Shown here: positions 52,273 through 60,666 of the stretch, piece by piece
Layout of the letters: each line of letters opens with the position of its first letter
How positions within the stretch are numbered: the stretch's first letter is position 1
NCBI GenBank assembly: GCA_009773665.1
Contig: WSYE01000005.1
Location: 28,738-92,737 of the forward strand
Direction: 5' to 3'
DNA: 64,000 nt
Origin: Desulfovibrionaceae bacterium
GTDB taxonomy: Bacteria; Desulfobacterota; Desulfovibrionia; Desulfovibrionales; Desulfovibrionaceae
Notes under the pieces: model-generated
Told to the model about the DNA's origin: nothing
Database searches by the model: none
The model's input: the letters and a program-made list of their open reading frames with translations, nothing else
Program-made: the position numbers and the translations under genes

Positions 52273-53526
52273 TTACCTCCCCGCAACCGTTTGTATGGCC
52301 TTGAGCGCCGCGCCCGTGGCCGCCTGGGCCGAGCGCATCACGTCCAAGGGCATCTTGGCGCAGCCCGTGGCGATCACGCCGGAGTCGGGCGAGCCGATGA
52401 AAAAGCCTTCCTCATCCCTGGGCGTGTTGACGGCCACAGCCTCGCCAGCCGTGGAAGGCTGCATGCCGGTGGCCAGAACCACCAGATCGAACTCTTCCAC
52501 GTTCTTGATACCGGTATCCACGTTCTCGACCGTGGCCAGCACCTTGCCGGAAGCGGATTCAGTCAGCTCGGCGACCTTGCCCTTGACCAGCATAAGCTTG
52601 TCGTCGGCAGAGACCTTTTCCAGGAACTTCTGGTAACGGCCGGGGGTGCGCAGGTCGATGTAGTAAATGGTGACCAGCGCCTCGGGCACACGCTCACGCA
52701 CATAGGTGGCCTGCTTGAGGCTGGCCATGCAGCAGATGTACGAACAGTAGTTCAGGTGGTTCTCGTCGCGCGAACCGGCGCACTGCACGAAGGCGATGCG
52801 CTTGGGAGCGGCCTTGTCGGAAGGCCGGAGCAGCAGGCCGCCGGTAGGCCCGTTGGGGGCGCACAGACGCTCCATCTGCATGTTGGAGATGACGTTTTTC
52901 AGTTTGCCCGCGCCCAGGTTCTCGAGCTTGGACATGTCGTAGGGCTTCCAGCCGGTCGCCTCGACCACCGCGCCGACCTTGAAGGTCTGGGTGCGCTCCT
53001 GGTCGTTAAGGTCGATCGCTCCGTACTTGCAGGACGCCTCGATCTTCTTGGCTTCGGCCTCGGAGCAACGGTTCTTCTCGAACACGTAGCGCATGGGGAA
53101 GGCGAACAGGTTCGGCCTGAAGGCCACCTTGCGTTGCCCCATGCCCAAATCGAACTCGCAAGGGACCTTGGTCTCTGCGGCTTCGGCGCAGGCGTTGCAG
53201 CCCGTGCACTTCTCGTTGACGAAACGGGGCTTGATGGACAGGGTCACGTCGAAATTCCCGGCCTGACCGGAAACCTTGGTGACCTGCGCCATGGTGATCA
53301 CCGTGACGTTAGGATTGCTGCGGATGCGCTGGAACTGAATCTCCAGCCCGCACGAGGGGGGGCAGAGCTTGGGGAAATATTGGTTGAGCTGCGCCACCCG
53401 CCCCCCAAGATAGGGATTTTTCTCCACGAGGATAACCTCGTAGCCCATTTCGGCGGCCTCCAGGGCAGCGGTGATACCGCTGAATCCCCCGCCGACCACC
53501 AGTATCGCGTTGCCAGACATTGACAC
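52273..53526 (-). CDS. qmoA: QmoA, HdrA-like flavoprotein
   Basis: The 417-aa soluble protein has an N-terminal FAD-binding fold (AILVVGGGFSGITAALEAAE, then LVEKNPYLGGR) and a Cys-rich segment CTGCNACAEAAE near residue 100 for an iron-sulfur cluster. A CSYICC segment lies further on, near residue 265. QmoA is the subunit thought to contact APS reductase. The ATG at 53526 follows GGGAGG. Its leader is packed with inverted repeats (see 53540-53631), and the aprBA transcript ends just upstream. Confidence 0.95.
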   Translation of the reverse strand: MSMSGNAILVVGGGFSGITAALEAAEMGYEVILVEKNPYLGGRVAQLNQYFPKLCPPSCGLEIQFQRIRSNPNVTVITMAQVTKVSGQAGNFDVTLSIKPRFVNEKCTGCNACAEAAETKVPCEFDLGMGQRKVAFRPNLFAFPMRYVFEKNRCSEAEAKKIEASCKYGAIDLNDQERTQTFKVGAVVEATGWKPYDMSKLENLGAGKLKNVISNMQMERLCAPNGPTGGLLLRPSDKAAPKRIAFVQCAGSRDENHLNYCSYICCMASLKQATYVRERVPEALVTIYYIDLRTPGRYQKFLEKVSADDKLMLVKGKVAELTESASGKVLATVENVDTGIKNVEEFDLVVLATGMQPSTAGEAVAVNTPRDEEGFFIGSPDSGVIATGCAKMPLDVMRSAQAATGAALKAIQTVAGR

Positions 53527-53539
53527 CTCCCTGCTCGGA

Positions 53540-53631
53540 TTTGACCTTTCACGGTCAAACGGCCTGATCCGGGACGCCTAGCCCGGTGCGCCCCGGATCA
53601 GACCGTTTGGGACAAACGGCCGGTTTCCGGC
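53540..53631 (-). promoter_or_regulatory. Structured qmoA leader with overlapping inverted repeats
   Basis: Four inverted repeats follow each other in transcript order. They are GCCGG/CCGGC (53619-53631), CCGTTTG/CAAACGG (53603-53619), an 18-base arm pair with one mismatch (arms 53592-53609 and 53556-53573, 18-base loop) and TTTGACC/GGTCAAA (53540-53559). The CAAACGG arm at 53603-53609 is shared by two pairings and the TTTG at 53556-53559 by two others, so alternative folds compete. The last repeat ends 14 bases before the qmoA start codon, just ahead of its ribosome site. It is a candidate attenuator, processing site or set of protein-binding sites. Confidence 0.6.
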
Positions 53632-53634
53632 TTG

Positions 53635-53666
53635 AAAAAACGGCCGCGGGCAGATGCCCGCGGCCG
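53635..53666 (-). terminator. Terminator of aprBA
   Basis: A perfect eleven-base-pair GC stem (CGGCCGCGGGC / GCCCGCGGCCG) with a four-base loop, followed on the minus strand by TTTTTT, 14 bases after the aprA stop. Confidence 0.92.
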
Positions 53667-53679
53667 CGCTTGGTCCGAC

Positions 53680-55677
53680 TTACTCGGTCGGGATGATCTG
53701 GATGTAGGGGCGCTTGAAGACCTTGGTCTCCTTGGTGACGGGGTCGTACTTCGAGTTCACGAAGCAGTGCCACTTGGAGTCGTCCAGGCCCGGGAAGTCG
53801 CCACGGTAGTAGAAGCCGGGGTAACGGGACTCTTCACGGAAGGCGATGTGCTGCATGTGCAGGCGCACGGTCCACAGGCGGTGGAACTGCTCCCAGCAGC
53901 GCATCAGTTCGTGCAGGTCGCGGGCGGCCAGCTTCTGGGAATCCTCTTCCATCATGGCCAGCAGCTTGAAGCCGGTGTCCAGGAGGGATTTGGAGGTGGT
54001 GTACAGGGTGCCGCAACCTCCGCCGTACTCATCGGTGCACTTGATGAGGCGCATCATGAAGTTCTTGGGCGAGATGAAGTTGGGGTTCACGATGGGGTCG
54101 GTGGAGACGCCCTTGAACTGCTCGAAGGTGTACCAGGGCTGGTAGATCTCTTTCTTCAGGTCGTCAGCCTTTTCAGCGATCGAAGGAGCATAGTCCTTGT
54201 GATCGATGCACCAACGGACCATCTGCTTGCCGACGATGCGGCCTTCAGCGTGGGAGCCGGAGGAGAACTTGTGACCGGAAGCGCCGACGCCGTCAGCGCA
54301 GGTCCAGAGACCCATGACGGTGGTCATGCGGTTGTAGACCTTGCCGTTGTCGGCACGGACCTTGTACTCTTCGGGTACCCACGGCTCGTCGGGACCGGAA
54401 GCCCAGATGCCGCAGCAGCCGGAGTGCGAACCGAGCAGGTAAGGCTCGGTGGGCATGATCTCGGAGCCGGACTTCTCAGGCTCGATGTTCATGCAGGCCC
54501 ACAGGTTGGCCTGACCGACGCACATGTCGAGGAAGTCTTCCCAGGCCTCGGCTTCCAGGTGCTTCTGCTGCTCGGGGGTCATGGTGGCGAAGGTGGCCTG
54601 CAGGGCGCCAGCGGTGTCCATGTAGATGGGACCGCGACCGGCGCGCATTTCAGCCAGCATCATGTGGTTGCGCAGGCAGGTCGGGATGACATGGCCCTTG
54701 GCGTAACCGCGATCTTCGTAGGGCTTCAGCATCGCACGGTTGGTGACGCAGTAGTCCTCGCCCTTGGAGTTGGTGGCCTTGGCCTTGAAGAGCAGGAACC
54801 AGGCGCCGACCGGTCCGTAACCGTCCTTGAAGCGGGCGGGGACGAAGCGGTTTTCCATCATGGTCATCTCAGCACCGGCCTGAGCGCACATGGTGTAGGT
54901 GGAACCGGCGTTCCAAACGGGGTACCAGGCGCGACCGAGGCCTTCACCGGTGGAGCGGGGCTTGTACACGTTCACCGCGCCGCCGCAGGCTACGACCATG
55001 GCGTTGCAGGAGAAGATGTAGACCTTGTTCTCGCGGGTGGAGAAGCCAACGGCGCCAGCGACGCGGTTGGGGATCTTGGCGTCCATGATCATCTTCACGA
55101 TGAACACGCGCTCAATGTAGCGGTCCTGGCCCAGGGCATTCTTGGCGGCTTCGGCCACGATGCACTTGTAGGACTCGCCGTTGATCATGATCTGCCAGCG
55201 GCCGGAGCGGACCGGGTCAGCGCCGGTGCGCAGGGACTTGCCAGCGGCCTTGGCCTGAGCGCCGTCCAGGTTGTGGCCGTGCTCGTCCTTGATCCAGCAG
55301 GGCAGGCCCCACTCTTCGAACAGGTGAACGGAGTCGTCAACGTGACGGCCCAGGTCGAAGATCAGGTCTTCGCGGACGAGGCCCATCAGGTCGGTGCGAA
55401 CCATGCGGACGTAGTCGTCGGCGTTGTTCTTGCCCAGGTAGGTGTTGATGGCCGAGAGGCCCTGGGCGACGGCGCCGGAACGCTCAAGGGAGGCCTTGTC
55501 GACGAGAAGCAGCTTCAGGTCGGGGGCGTACTTGTCGGCCCAACGGACGGCCTCGAAGGCCACGCCGCAGTTACCCATACCACCGCCGACCATCAGGATG
55601 TCGACATGCTGCTGAATGACTTCGGGTTCAGCCAGAGCGACGCCCTTCGCGTCCTCTTTCATGGGAATACGGGGCAT
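53680..55677 (-). CDS. aprA: APS reductase alpha subunit (flavoprotein)
   Basis: The 665-aa enzyme subunit reduces adenosine 5'-phosphosulfate to sulfite and AMP. It begins with a short lead and the FAD fold VDILMVGGGMGNCGVAFEAVRWA, then SGAVAQGLSAINTY and, mid-protein, a GGAVNVYKPRS segment typical of AprA. The length and the C-terminal AMRLHMQHIAFRE-like stretch fit the Desulfovibrio enzyme. No signal peptide, so it is cytoplasmic. It is encoded 51 bases after aprB and ends before a strong terminator. Codon use is strongly biased, as expected for a very abundant protein. Confidence 0.97.
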   Translation of the reverse strand: MPRIPMKEDAKGVALAEPEVIQQHVDILMVGGGMGNCGVAFEAVRWADKYAPDLKLLLVDKASLERSGAVAQGLSAINTYLGKNNADDYVRMVRTDLMGLVREDLIFDLGRHVDDSVHLFEEWGLPCWIKDEHGHNLDGAQAKAAGKSLRTGADPVRSGRWQIMINGESYKCIVAEAAKNALGQDRYIERVFIVKMIMDAKIPNRVAGAVGFSTRENKVYIFSCNAMVVACGGAVNVYKPRSTGEGLGRAWYPVWNAGSTYTMCAQAGAEMTMMENRFVPARFKDGYGPVGAWFLLFKAKATNSKGEDYCVTNRAMLKPYEDRGYAKGHVIPTCLRNHMMLAEMRAGRGPIYMDTAGALQATFATMTPEQQKHLEAEAWEDFLDMCVGQANLWACMNIEPEKSGSEIMPTEPYLLGSHSGCCGIWASGPDEPWVPEEYKVRADNGKVYNRMTTVMGLWTCADGVGASGHKFSSGSHAEGRIVGKQMVRWCIDHKDYAPSIAEKADDLKKEIYQPWYTFEQFKGVSTDPIVNPNFISPKNFMMRLIKCTDEYGGGCGTLYTTSKSLLDTGFKLLAMMEEDSQKLAARDLHELMRCWEQFHRLWTVRLHMQHIAFREESRYPGFYYRGDFPGLDDSKWHCFVNSKYDPVTKETKVFKRPYIQIIPTE

Positions 55678-55728
55678 TTGTGTGCTCCTTTTATCTTCTG
55701 TGTCGTGAGTTCACGCAAACGCTTCTGC

Positions 55729-56223
55729 TTACTTGCAGAAACCATCCAGCCAGCACTGCACGGTATCACCGTCGGAGACTTCGGACTTCTTCATGGAAGT
55801 AGCCTGAGGAACCATAAGGGTACCGGTTTCAGTGAAGAGCAACTCGTCTTCCAAGCTGCCGGGCTCGGGCTTGCCGTCGAAGGGCTTGATGGAGCCTTCG
55901 GGGGTGGTCCGGATGGGGAACTTGAAGCGCTTGACGTTGCCGTTGCGGAACTTCACGGTCCACATGATGGAGTCGGCCGAGCGCATGGGGATGGAGGTGC
56001 CGCCCATGGGAGCGAAGTCGGCGTAGGGCCTGGCCTCGATGGCGCCCTGAGGGCAGATCTTGACGCAGGAGTAGCACTCCCAGCAAGCCTCGGGCTCCTG
56101 GTTGTAGGCCTTCATTTCGGCCGGGTCGAGGATCATCAGGTCGTTGGGGCAAATGTACATGCAGGCGGTCTTCTCGCCGCCCTTGCATCCGTCACATTTG
56201 CTGGGATCGACAAAGGTAGGCAT
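55729..56223 (-). CDS. aprB: APS reductase beta subunit (2x[4Fe-4S])
   Basis: The 164-aa protein has eight Cys for two [4Fe-4S] clusters: CDGCKGGEKTACMYICP near the N-terminus (with the insertion typical of AprB) and CWECYSCVKICPQGA. It carries electrons from the Qmo complex to the flavin of AprA. The C-terminal tail, which wraps AprA in known structures, is complete. The ATG at 56223 follows GGAGG. Confidence 0.97.
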   Translation of the reverse strand: MPTFVDPSKCDGCKGGEKTACMYICPNDLMILDPAEMKAYNQEPEACWECYSCVKICPQGAIEARPYADFAPMGGTSIPMRSADSIMWTVKFRNGNVKRFKFPIRTTPEGSIKPFDGKPEPGSLEDELLFTETGTLMVPQATSMKKSEVSDGDTVQCWLDGFCK

Positions 56224-56729
56224 ACCACGTCCTCCACGCTAAGTTATGATGGTTGACTTCTTTCTCACCCACTCCACAAACAAAACACGCAGCCCAAAAA
56301 AGCACTCAGTCCATACCCCAAGGGGAACAAGACACCCGGCCATCGACTCTCGACGGCGGCCGGGAGGGCAGATCATTCCGGGCTAGGCGCGGACACGGCG
56401 GACATGAAAGGAGCGCACTCGGGAAGAAATTCACATCCCACTACGATTCCTCTGCAATCCACCGTTAACCTCCAGAAGTCAGCCGCCATTCCGACGGCTT
56501 GTGATGAATGTAACGAGACGACCCGGCTCCGTCAAGCCGAAAGTGAAATTTATTACAAAGAAACTAAAACCATGAAATATATAGAAAAAATATGGGCCTA
56601 TGGCCGCATTCAATCAGACAGGGGTATCCGCCCGGATCGTCTACCATGCTCACGGCGTAGTGGCAAGGGATTCCTCCCCGTTCACCTTTGCTTCTTGCCT
56701 TCCGCACCGATTGCCGCCATACTTCCCTT
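56224..56729. other. Divergent control region between aprB and the FixL-like kinase
   Basis: About 500 bases without a supported gene. The half next to aprB is GC-rich with short inverted repeats; the half next to the kinase has an AT-rich stretch (56540-56595). It must hold the aprBA promoter and probably that of the kinase. A TTGTGA-type half-palindrome lies at 56499-56516. No consensus promoter could be assigned with confidence. Confidence 0.5.
56499..56516. promoter_or_regulatory. TTGTGA-type half-palindrome (HcpR/Rex-like) upstream of aprBA
   Basis: TTGTGA, six bases, then TAACGA. The left half fits the half-site reported for HcpR and Rex in Desulfovibrio, regulators linked to sulfate-reduction genes; the right half fits at four of six. 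It lies 276 bases from the aprB start. Confidence 0.28.
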
Positions 56730-58238
56730 GTGAACGTCCACCACAAGCAGGCCGCCGATTTCGACGCACATTTCCAGGCCATCCTGGCAGCCGCTGTCGA
56801 AGCCATCGTCATCATCGACCACTCCTGCCGCATTCAGACCTTTTCCGCTGCCGCAGAAAAGCTGTTTGGCTATACCAGAGAAGAAGTCCTCGGCCAGAAC
56901 GTCAGCATCCTCATGCCCGAGCCCTTCCGGTCCACCCACGACTCCTGGGTGGCACGCCACCTTGCCACAGGCGAAAGACACATCATTGGCACCGGTCGCG
57001 AAGTGTCCGCTCGGCGAAAGGACGGGAGCGTCTTCCCGGTATATCTATCCGTGGGCGAAGGGCAATCCGCCGAGGGCGGGTTCTTCGTGGGAATTCTGCA
57101 CGACCTGACCAGGGAAAAGGCCGCGTTCCGCAGGGTTCAGCAACTGGCCGCCATCGTCGACTCCACCGGCGACGCGGTGCTGGGCAAGACCCTGGACGGC
57201 GTGGTGACCTACTGGAACAGAGGAGCCGAGGAGCTCTACGGCTACTCAGCCGAAGAGGCCATCGGACGCCACGTGTCCGAGCTGATTGTCCCACTGGAAA
57301 AGCTCGACGAGCTCGACTCCATCGCTGCGCGCATCCGCCACGGCGAAAACGTGGCCCGCGTGGAAACCGAGCGCCACGACAAGGTCGGCAAACGCCTCAT
57401 CGTCTCACTTACCATTTCGCCGATCCTGGATGCCGACGGCAACGTGACCGGGGCCTCGGCCATCGCCCGCGACATCACCGCCCGGCGCACCGCCGAGCGC
57501 GCCCAGGCCGACGCGCGGCGCGCCGCCGAGGAATCCAACCGGGTCAAGACAGATTTCCTGAGCATCGTCTCGCACGAACTGCGCACGCCGCTCACCATCA
57601 TACTGGGCAACATCTCTCTCCTGACCGACCACGAGCACATGCCCGACCCCGCCGAAGCCGCTGGCATCGCCCAGGACATCGAGGACAGCGCCAACCGCCT
57701 GCTGGCCCTGATAAACGACCTGCTGGACATCTCCGACATGGAGGCCGGCGAGGCGCGGCTTCGCCTGGCGCCCATGCAGGCCGAAGAACTGGTGCTGGAG
57801 GTGGCCCAGGCCGCAGACGTCATGGCCGCGCCCAAGGGCCTGGAGGTGGAGTTCTACACCGAACCGCTTGCGCTCATGGCCGACCCCCTGCGGCTCAAGC
57901 AGGCGCTCATCAATCTTGTGGACAACGCCGTGAAGTTCACCCAGTCCGGCACCATCACCGTGGGCGTCAGCCGCGCGGGCGAGAGCGCCCTGTTCGAGGT
58001 GCGCGACACCGGGCCGGGCATCCCGGAGGTGGAAACCGGGCGCATCTTCGACGCCTTCCACCAGGCCGACACTTCCAGCACCCGCACGGCGCAGGGAACG
58101 GGCCTCGGTCTGACCATCGTCCGCCGTATTGTCGAACTGCACGGCGGAGTCCTCAGCGTGGAAAGCGAACCGGGCAAGGGCAGCATCTTCTACATCGCCA
58201 TCCCCCTCAACGAAGACGCCACGGATCTGCACGACTGA
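56730..58238 (+). CDS. FixL-like haem-PAS sensor histidine kinase
   Basis: The 502-aa cytoplasmic protein has PAS1 (about 10-128), PAS2 (about 137-252) and a kinase core with His282 (SHELRTPLT), N-box NLVDNAVKF, G1 DTGPGI and G2 GTGLGLT. PAS1 closely follows the haem domain of rhizobial FixL: His70 (in STHDSW) aligns with the haem ligand His200, Arg76 with Arg206, His84 with His214 and Arg90 (HIIGTGR) with the oxygen-sensing Arg220 of the Bradyrhizobium protein; Ile218 is Thr here. It should sense oxygen or another haem ligand. No receiver partner is nearby. Start uncertain: GTG 56730 chosen, TTG 56688 possible, neither with a good ribosome site. Confidence 0.85.
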   Translation: MNVHHKQAADFDAHFQAILAAAVEAIVIIDHSCRIQTFSAAAEKLFGYTREEVLGQNVSILMPEPFRSTHDSWVARHLATGERHIIGTGREVSARRKDGSVFPVYLSVGEGQSAEGGFFVGILHDLTREKAAFRRVQQLAAIVDSTGDAVLGKTLDGVVTYWNRGAEELYGYSAEEAIGRHVSELIVPLEKLDELDSIAARIRHGENVARVETERHDKVGKRLIVSLTISPILDADGNVTGASAIARDITARRTAERAQADARRAAEESNRVKTDFLSIVSHELRTPLTIILGNISLLTDHEHMPDPAEAAGIAQDIEDSANRLLALINDLLDISDMEAGEARLRLAPMQAEELVLEVAQAADVMAAPKGLEVEFYTEPLALMADPLRLKQALINLVDNAVKFTQSGTITVGVSRAGESALFEVRDTGPGIPEVETGRIFDAFHQADTSSTRTAQGTGLGLTIVRRIVELHGGVLSVESEPGKGSIFYIAIPLNEDATDLHD

Positions 58239-58344
58239 CCACTGTTTCACGTTTGCAACGAATCCCCTCTTCACTTGCAATGAAATTCATGCAAGAGTTC
58301 TATCTGACTCCAAGTAGCCTGTTTGTCTCAAGGATTCCCCTTCT

Positions 58345-60666
58345 ATGGATGACGCCGCAACGATTCAGGCCAGCCGGATTGCACCGGCGACATACGCTAC
58401 GCTTATCCTGACGGCGTCCCTGACCGCATTTGCCTCCGGCCTGCACCTCACTCTGGAGCATCAGCAGATGCTCGGCTGGATGCTGGTCGCTGCACTCTAC
58501 ATCATGAGTCTTATTGAAAACCGCATGGGCTTGGCCTTCCGCGTGTTCTTCCTGGCCCTTGGCGCGTTCATCTCCCTGCGCTACGTGGTGTTCCGCACCA
58601 CCGAGACGGTCTTCTTCACCGGGCCAGTGGACTTCGTGTTCATGATGCTCCTGTTTCTCTCCGAGCTCTACGGGATCACCGTCCACCTCTTGGGCATGTT
58701 CGTGAATGTCTGCCGACTGAACAGGACGCCTGCACCACTCCCGGAGGACACCACCCTGTGGCCTACGGTGGACATTCTCATCCCCACCTACAACGAACCC
58801 GACGACGTGGTATTTCTCACCGCCACGGCCTGTTCTCTGCTGGACTACCCCAGGGACAAGTTCACAGTGTACGTCATCGACGACGGCGGCACCCTGGCCA
58901 AGCAGAACAACCCCGACCCGGAACTGGCCTGGGAGGCCCGCGACCGTTCGCTGCGGCTGAAAGGCATGTGCCAGGACCTGGGCATCCGCTACCTGACCCG
59001 CAACTACAACCGCAAGGCCAAGGCCGGAAACATAAACTCCGCTTTCATGGGGCAGTCCTTCGAAAACATCGTCGTGGACGATGACGACAGAGCCGTGACC
59101 GGACCGGACGGGCCGGTGTCCACCTCCGGGGAGCTGGTGCTCATCCTGGACTGCGACCACGTGCCCACCCGCGACATCCTGAAGAACACCGTCGGCTTCT
59201 TCCTCAAGGACCCCAAGCTCTTCCTGGTGCAGACCCCGCACTACTTCCTGAACCCCACTCCCGTGGAAAAGAACCTCCAGACCGCCCAGGACTCACCCGG
59301 CGAGAACGAGATGTTCTACGGCGCGGTCCAGCTGGGGCTCGACTTCTGGAACTCGTCCTTCTTCTGCGGCTCGGCGGCGGTGTTGCGCCGCGAGTGTCTG
59401 GTTTCCCAGGGCGGCATCGAGGGCGAGACCATCACCGAGGACGCCGAGACAGCCCTGGGCCTGCACGCCAAGGGCTACAACTCGGTCTACCTCAACAAGC
59501 CCATGATCTCCGGCCTGTCCCCGGAGACCTTCGCGGACTTCATCCTCCAGCGCTCCCGCTGGGCTCAAGGCATGACCCAGATCTTCCTGCTCAAGAACCC
59601 GCTCTTGCAAAAGGGTTTGAGTCTCAAGCAGAAGCTCTGCTACTTCAACTCATGCTTCTTCTGGTTCTTCGGTGTGGCCCGGTTCATCTTCTTCATTTCG
59701 CCGTTTTTGTACCTGTGCCTGGGCATCCGGCTCTACAACGCCTCCATGAGCCAGATCGTGGCCTATGCCCTGCCCCACCTTCTGGCCAGCTACATCATCT
59801 CCAACAACCTGTTCGGACAGGTGCGCCATCCGTTCTTCTCGGAGCTTTTCGAGACCATACAAAGCTTCTACCTGCTCCCTGCCATCATTGCCGTGACGCT
59901 CAATCCGCGTAAGCCCAGCTTCAAGGTGACCCCAAAGGGCGTAGCCCTGGAGCGCGACTTCCTGAGCCACCTGTCCGCGCCCTTTTATTTCATGCTCATC
60001 ATCTGTTTCTTCTCGTTCCTGTTCGCGGTGTACCGATGGACCGCCTACCCCATGGAGCGCGACGCCATCATCGTCACCGGACTGTGGAACGTCTTCAACC
60101 TGATGATGCTCATGCTCTGCCTGGGGGTTGTGTGGGAAAAGCGCCAGATCAGGCGCTTCCACCGCTTCAAGGCTCAGGGACTGGTTATGCTCGGCGACCC
60201 GGACTCGCTGGACTACATGCCCACCGCGCTGTTCGACCTGTCGCTTCTGGGCATGGGGGTGCTCATCCCCTCGCCCGCGCCCTATGCCATCGGGCAGAAG
60301 ATCGCGGCCCAGGCCAAGGACTCCTACGGCAATGCCTACACGTTCCGCCTGCGCGTGGAGCGCATTTTCCCCCACGGGGGCATGCACTACATTGGCACTC
60401 AGTTCATCATACCTGACGACAAGGCCATGGCCGACGTCGTAGGATTCGTCCATGGAGACTCGGCCCGGTTCCAGAATTTCGCCCGCAGCCTATTCAACAA
60501 GCGTATCGGGCTGGTCACCGGGCTCTACTACCTGATAGCCAAGAGCATGTCCGGCACCGTCCACAACATCCAGGGCATCTGGTCCGTCATGAGAGACATG
60601 GGTGAGGCCGTGGTCATGCGCCTGCTGCGCAAGGCACATCTCGCCCCGGCAAGGAGATATCGATGA
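58345..60666 (+). CDS. bcsA: Cellulose synthase catalytic subunit with PilZ domain
   Basis: The 773-aa inner-membrane GT2 enzyme has the processive motifs in order: DDGG at 179-182, DCDH at 269-272, FFCGS at 339-343, TED at 364-366 and QRSRW at 402-406. Membrane helices flank the catalytic domain. A C-terminal PilZ domain keeps the c-di-GMP residues RQIRR (600-604) and DLSLLG (631-636), so activity is expected to depend on c-di-GMP. An acidic/Gly insert (about 242-262) precedes the DxD motif. It lies 106 bases after the FixL-like kinase and overlaps bcsB by four bases. Confidence 0.95.
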   Translation: MDDAATIQASRIAPATYATLILTASLTAFASGLHLTLEHQQMLGWMLVAALYIMSLIENRMGLAFRVFFLALGAFISLRYVVFRTTETVFFTGPVDFVFMMLLFLSELYGITVHLLGMFVNVCRLNRTPAPLPEDTTLWPTVDILIPTYNEPDDVVFLTATACSLLDYPRDKFTVYVIDDGGTLAKQNNPDPELAWEARDRSLRLKGMCQDLGIRYLTRNYNRKAKAGNINSAFMGQSFENIVVDDDDRAVTGPDGPVSTSGELVLILDCDHVPTRDILKNTVGFFLKDPKLFLVQTPHYFLNPTPVEKNLQTAQDSPGENEMFYGAVQLGLDFWNSSFFCGSAAVLRRECLVSQGGIEGETITEDAETALGLHAKGYNSVYLNKPMISGLSPETFADFILQRSRWAQGMTQIFLLKNPLLQKGLSLKQKLCYFNSCFFWFFGVARFIFFISPFLYLCLGIRLYNASMSQIVAYALPHLLASYIISNNLFGQVRHPFFSELFETIQSFYLLPAIIAVTLNPRKPSFKVTPKGVALERDFLSHLSAPFYFMLIICFFSFLFAVYRWTAYPMERDAIIVTGLWNVFNLMMLMLCLGVVWEKRQIRRFHRFKAQGLVMLGDPDSLDYMPTALFDLSLLGMGVLIPSPAPYAIGQKIAAQAKDSYGNAYTFRLRVERIFPHGGMHYIGTQFIIPDDKAMADVVGFVHGDSARFQNFARSLFNKRIGLVTGLYYLIAKSMSGTVHNIQGIWSVMRDMGEAVVMRLLRKAHLAPARRYR

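Noticed and set aside
53632..56256. Long plus-strand open frame opposite aprA and aprB
   Set aside because: Same codon-bias artefact over strongly biased genes; no recognisable domain.
58239..58344. Possible sigma-54 promoter before bcsA
   Set aside because: A TTTGCA-like element is present but the required GG at the correct distance is missing.
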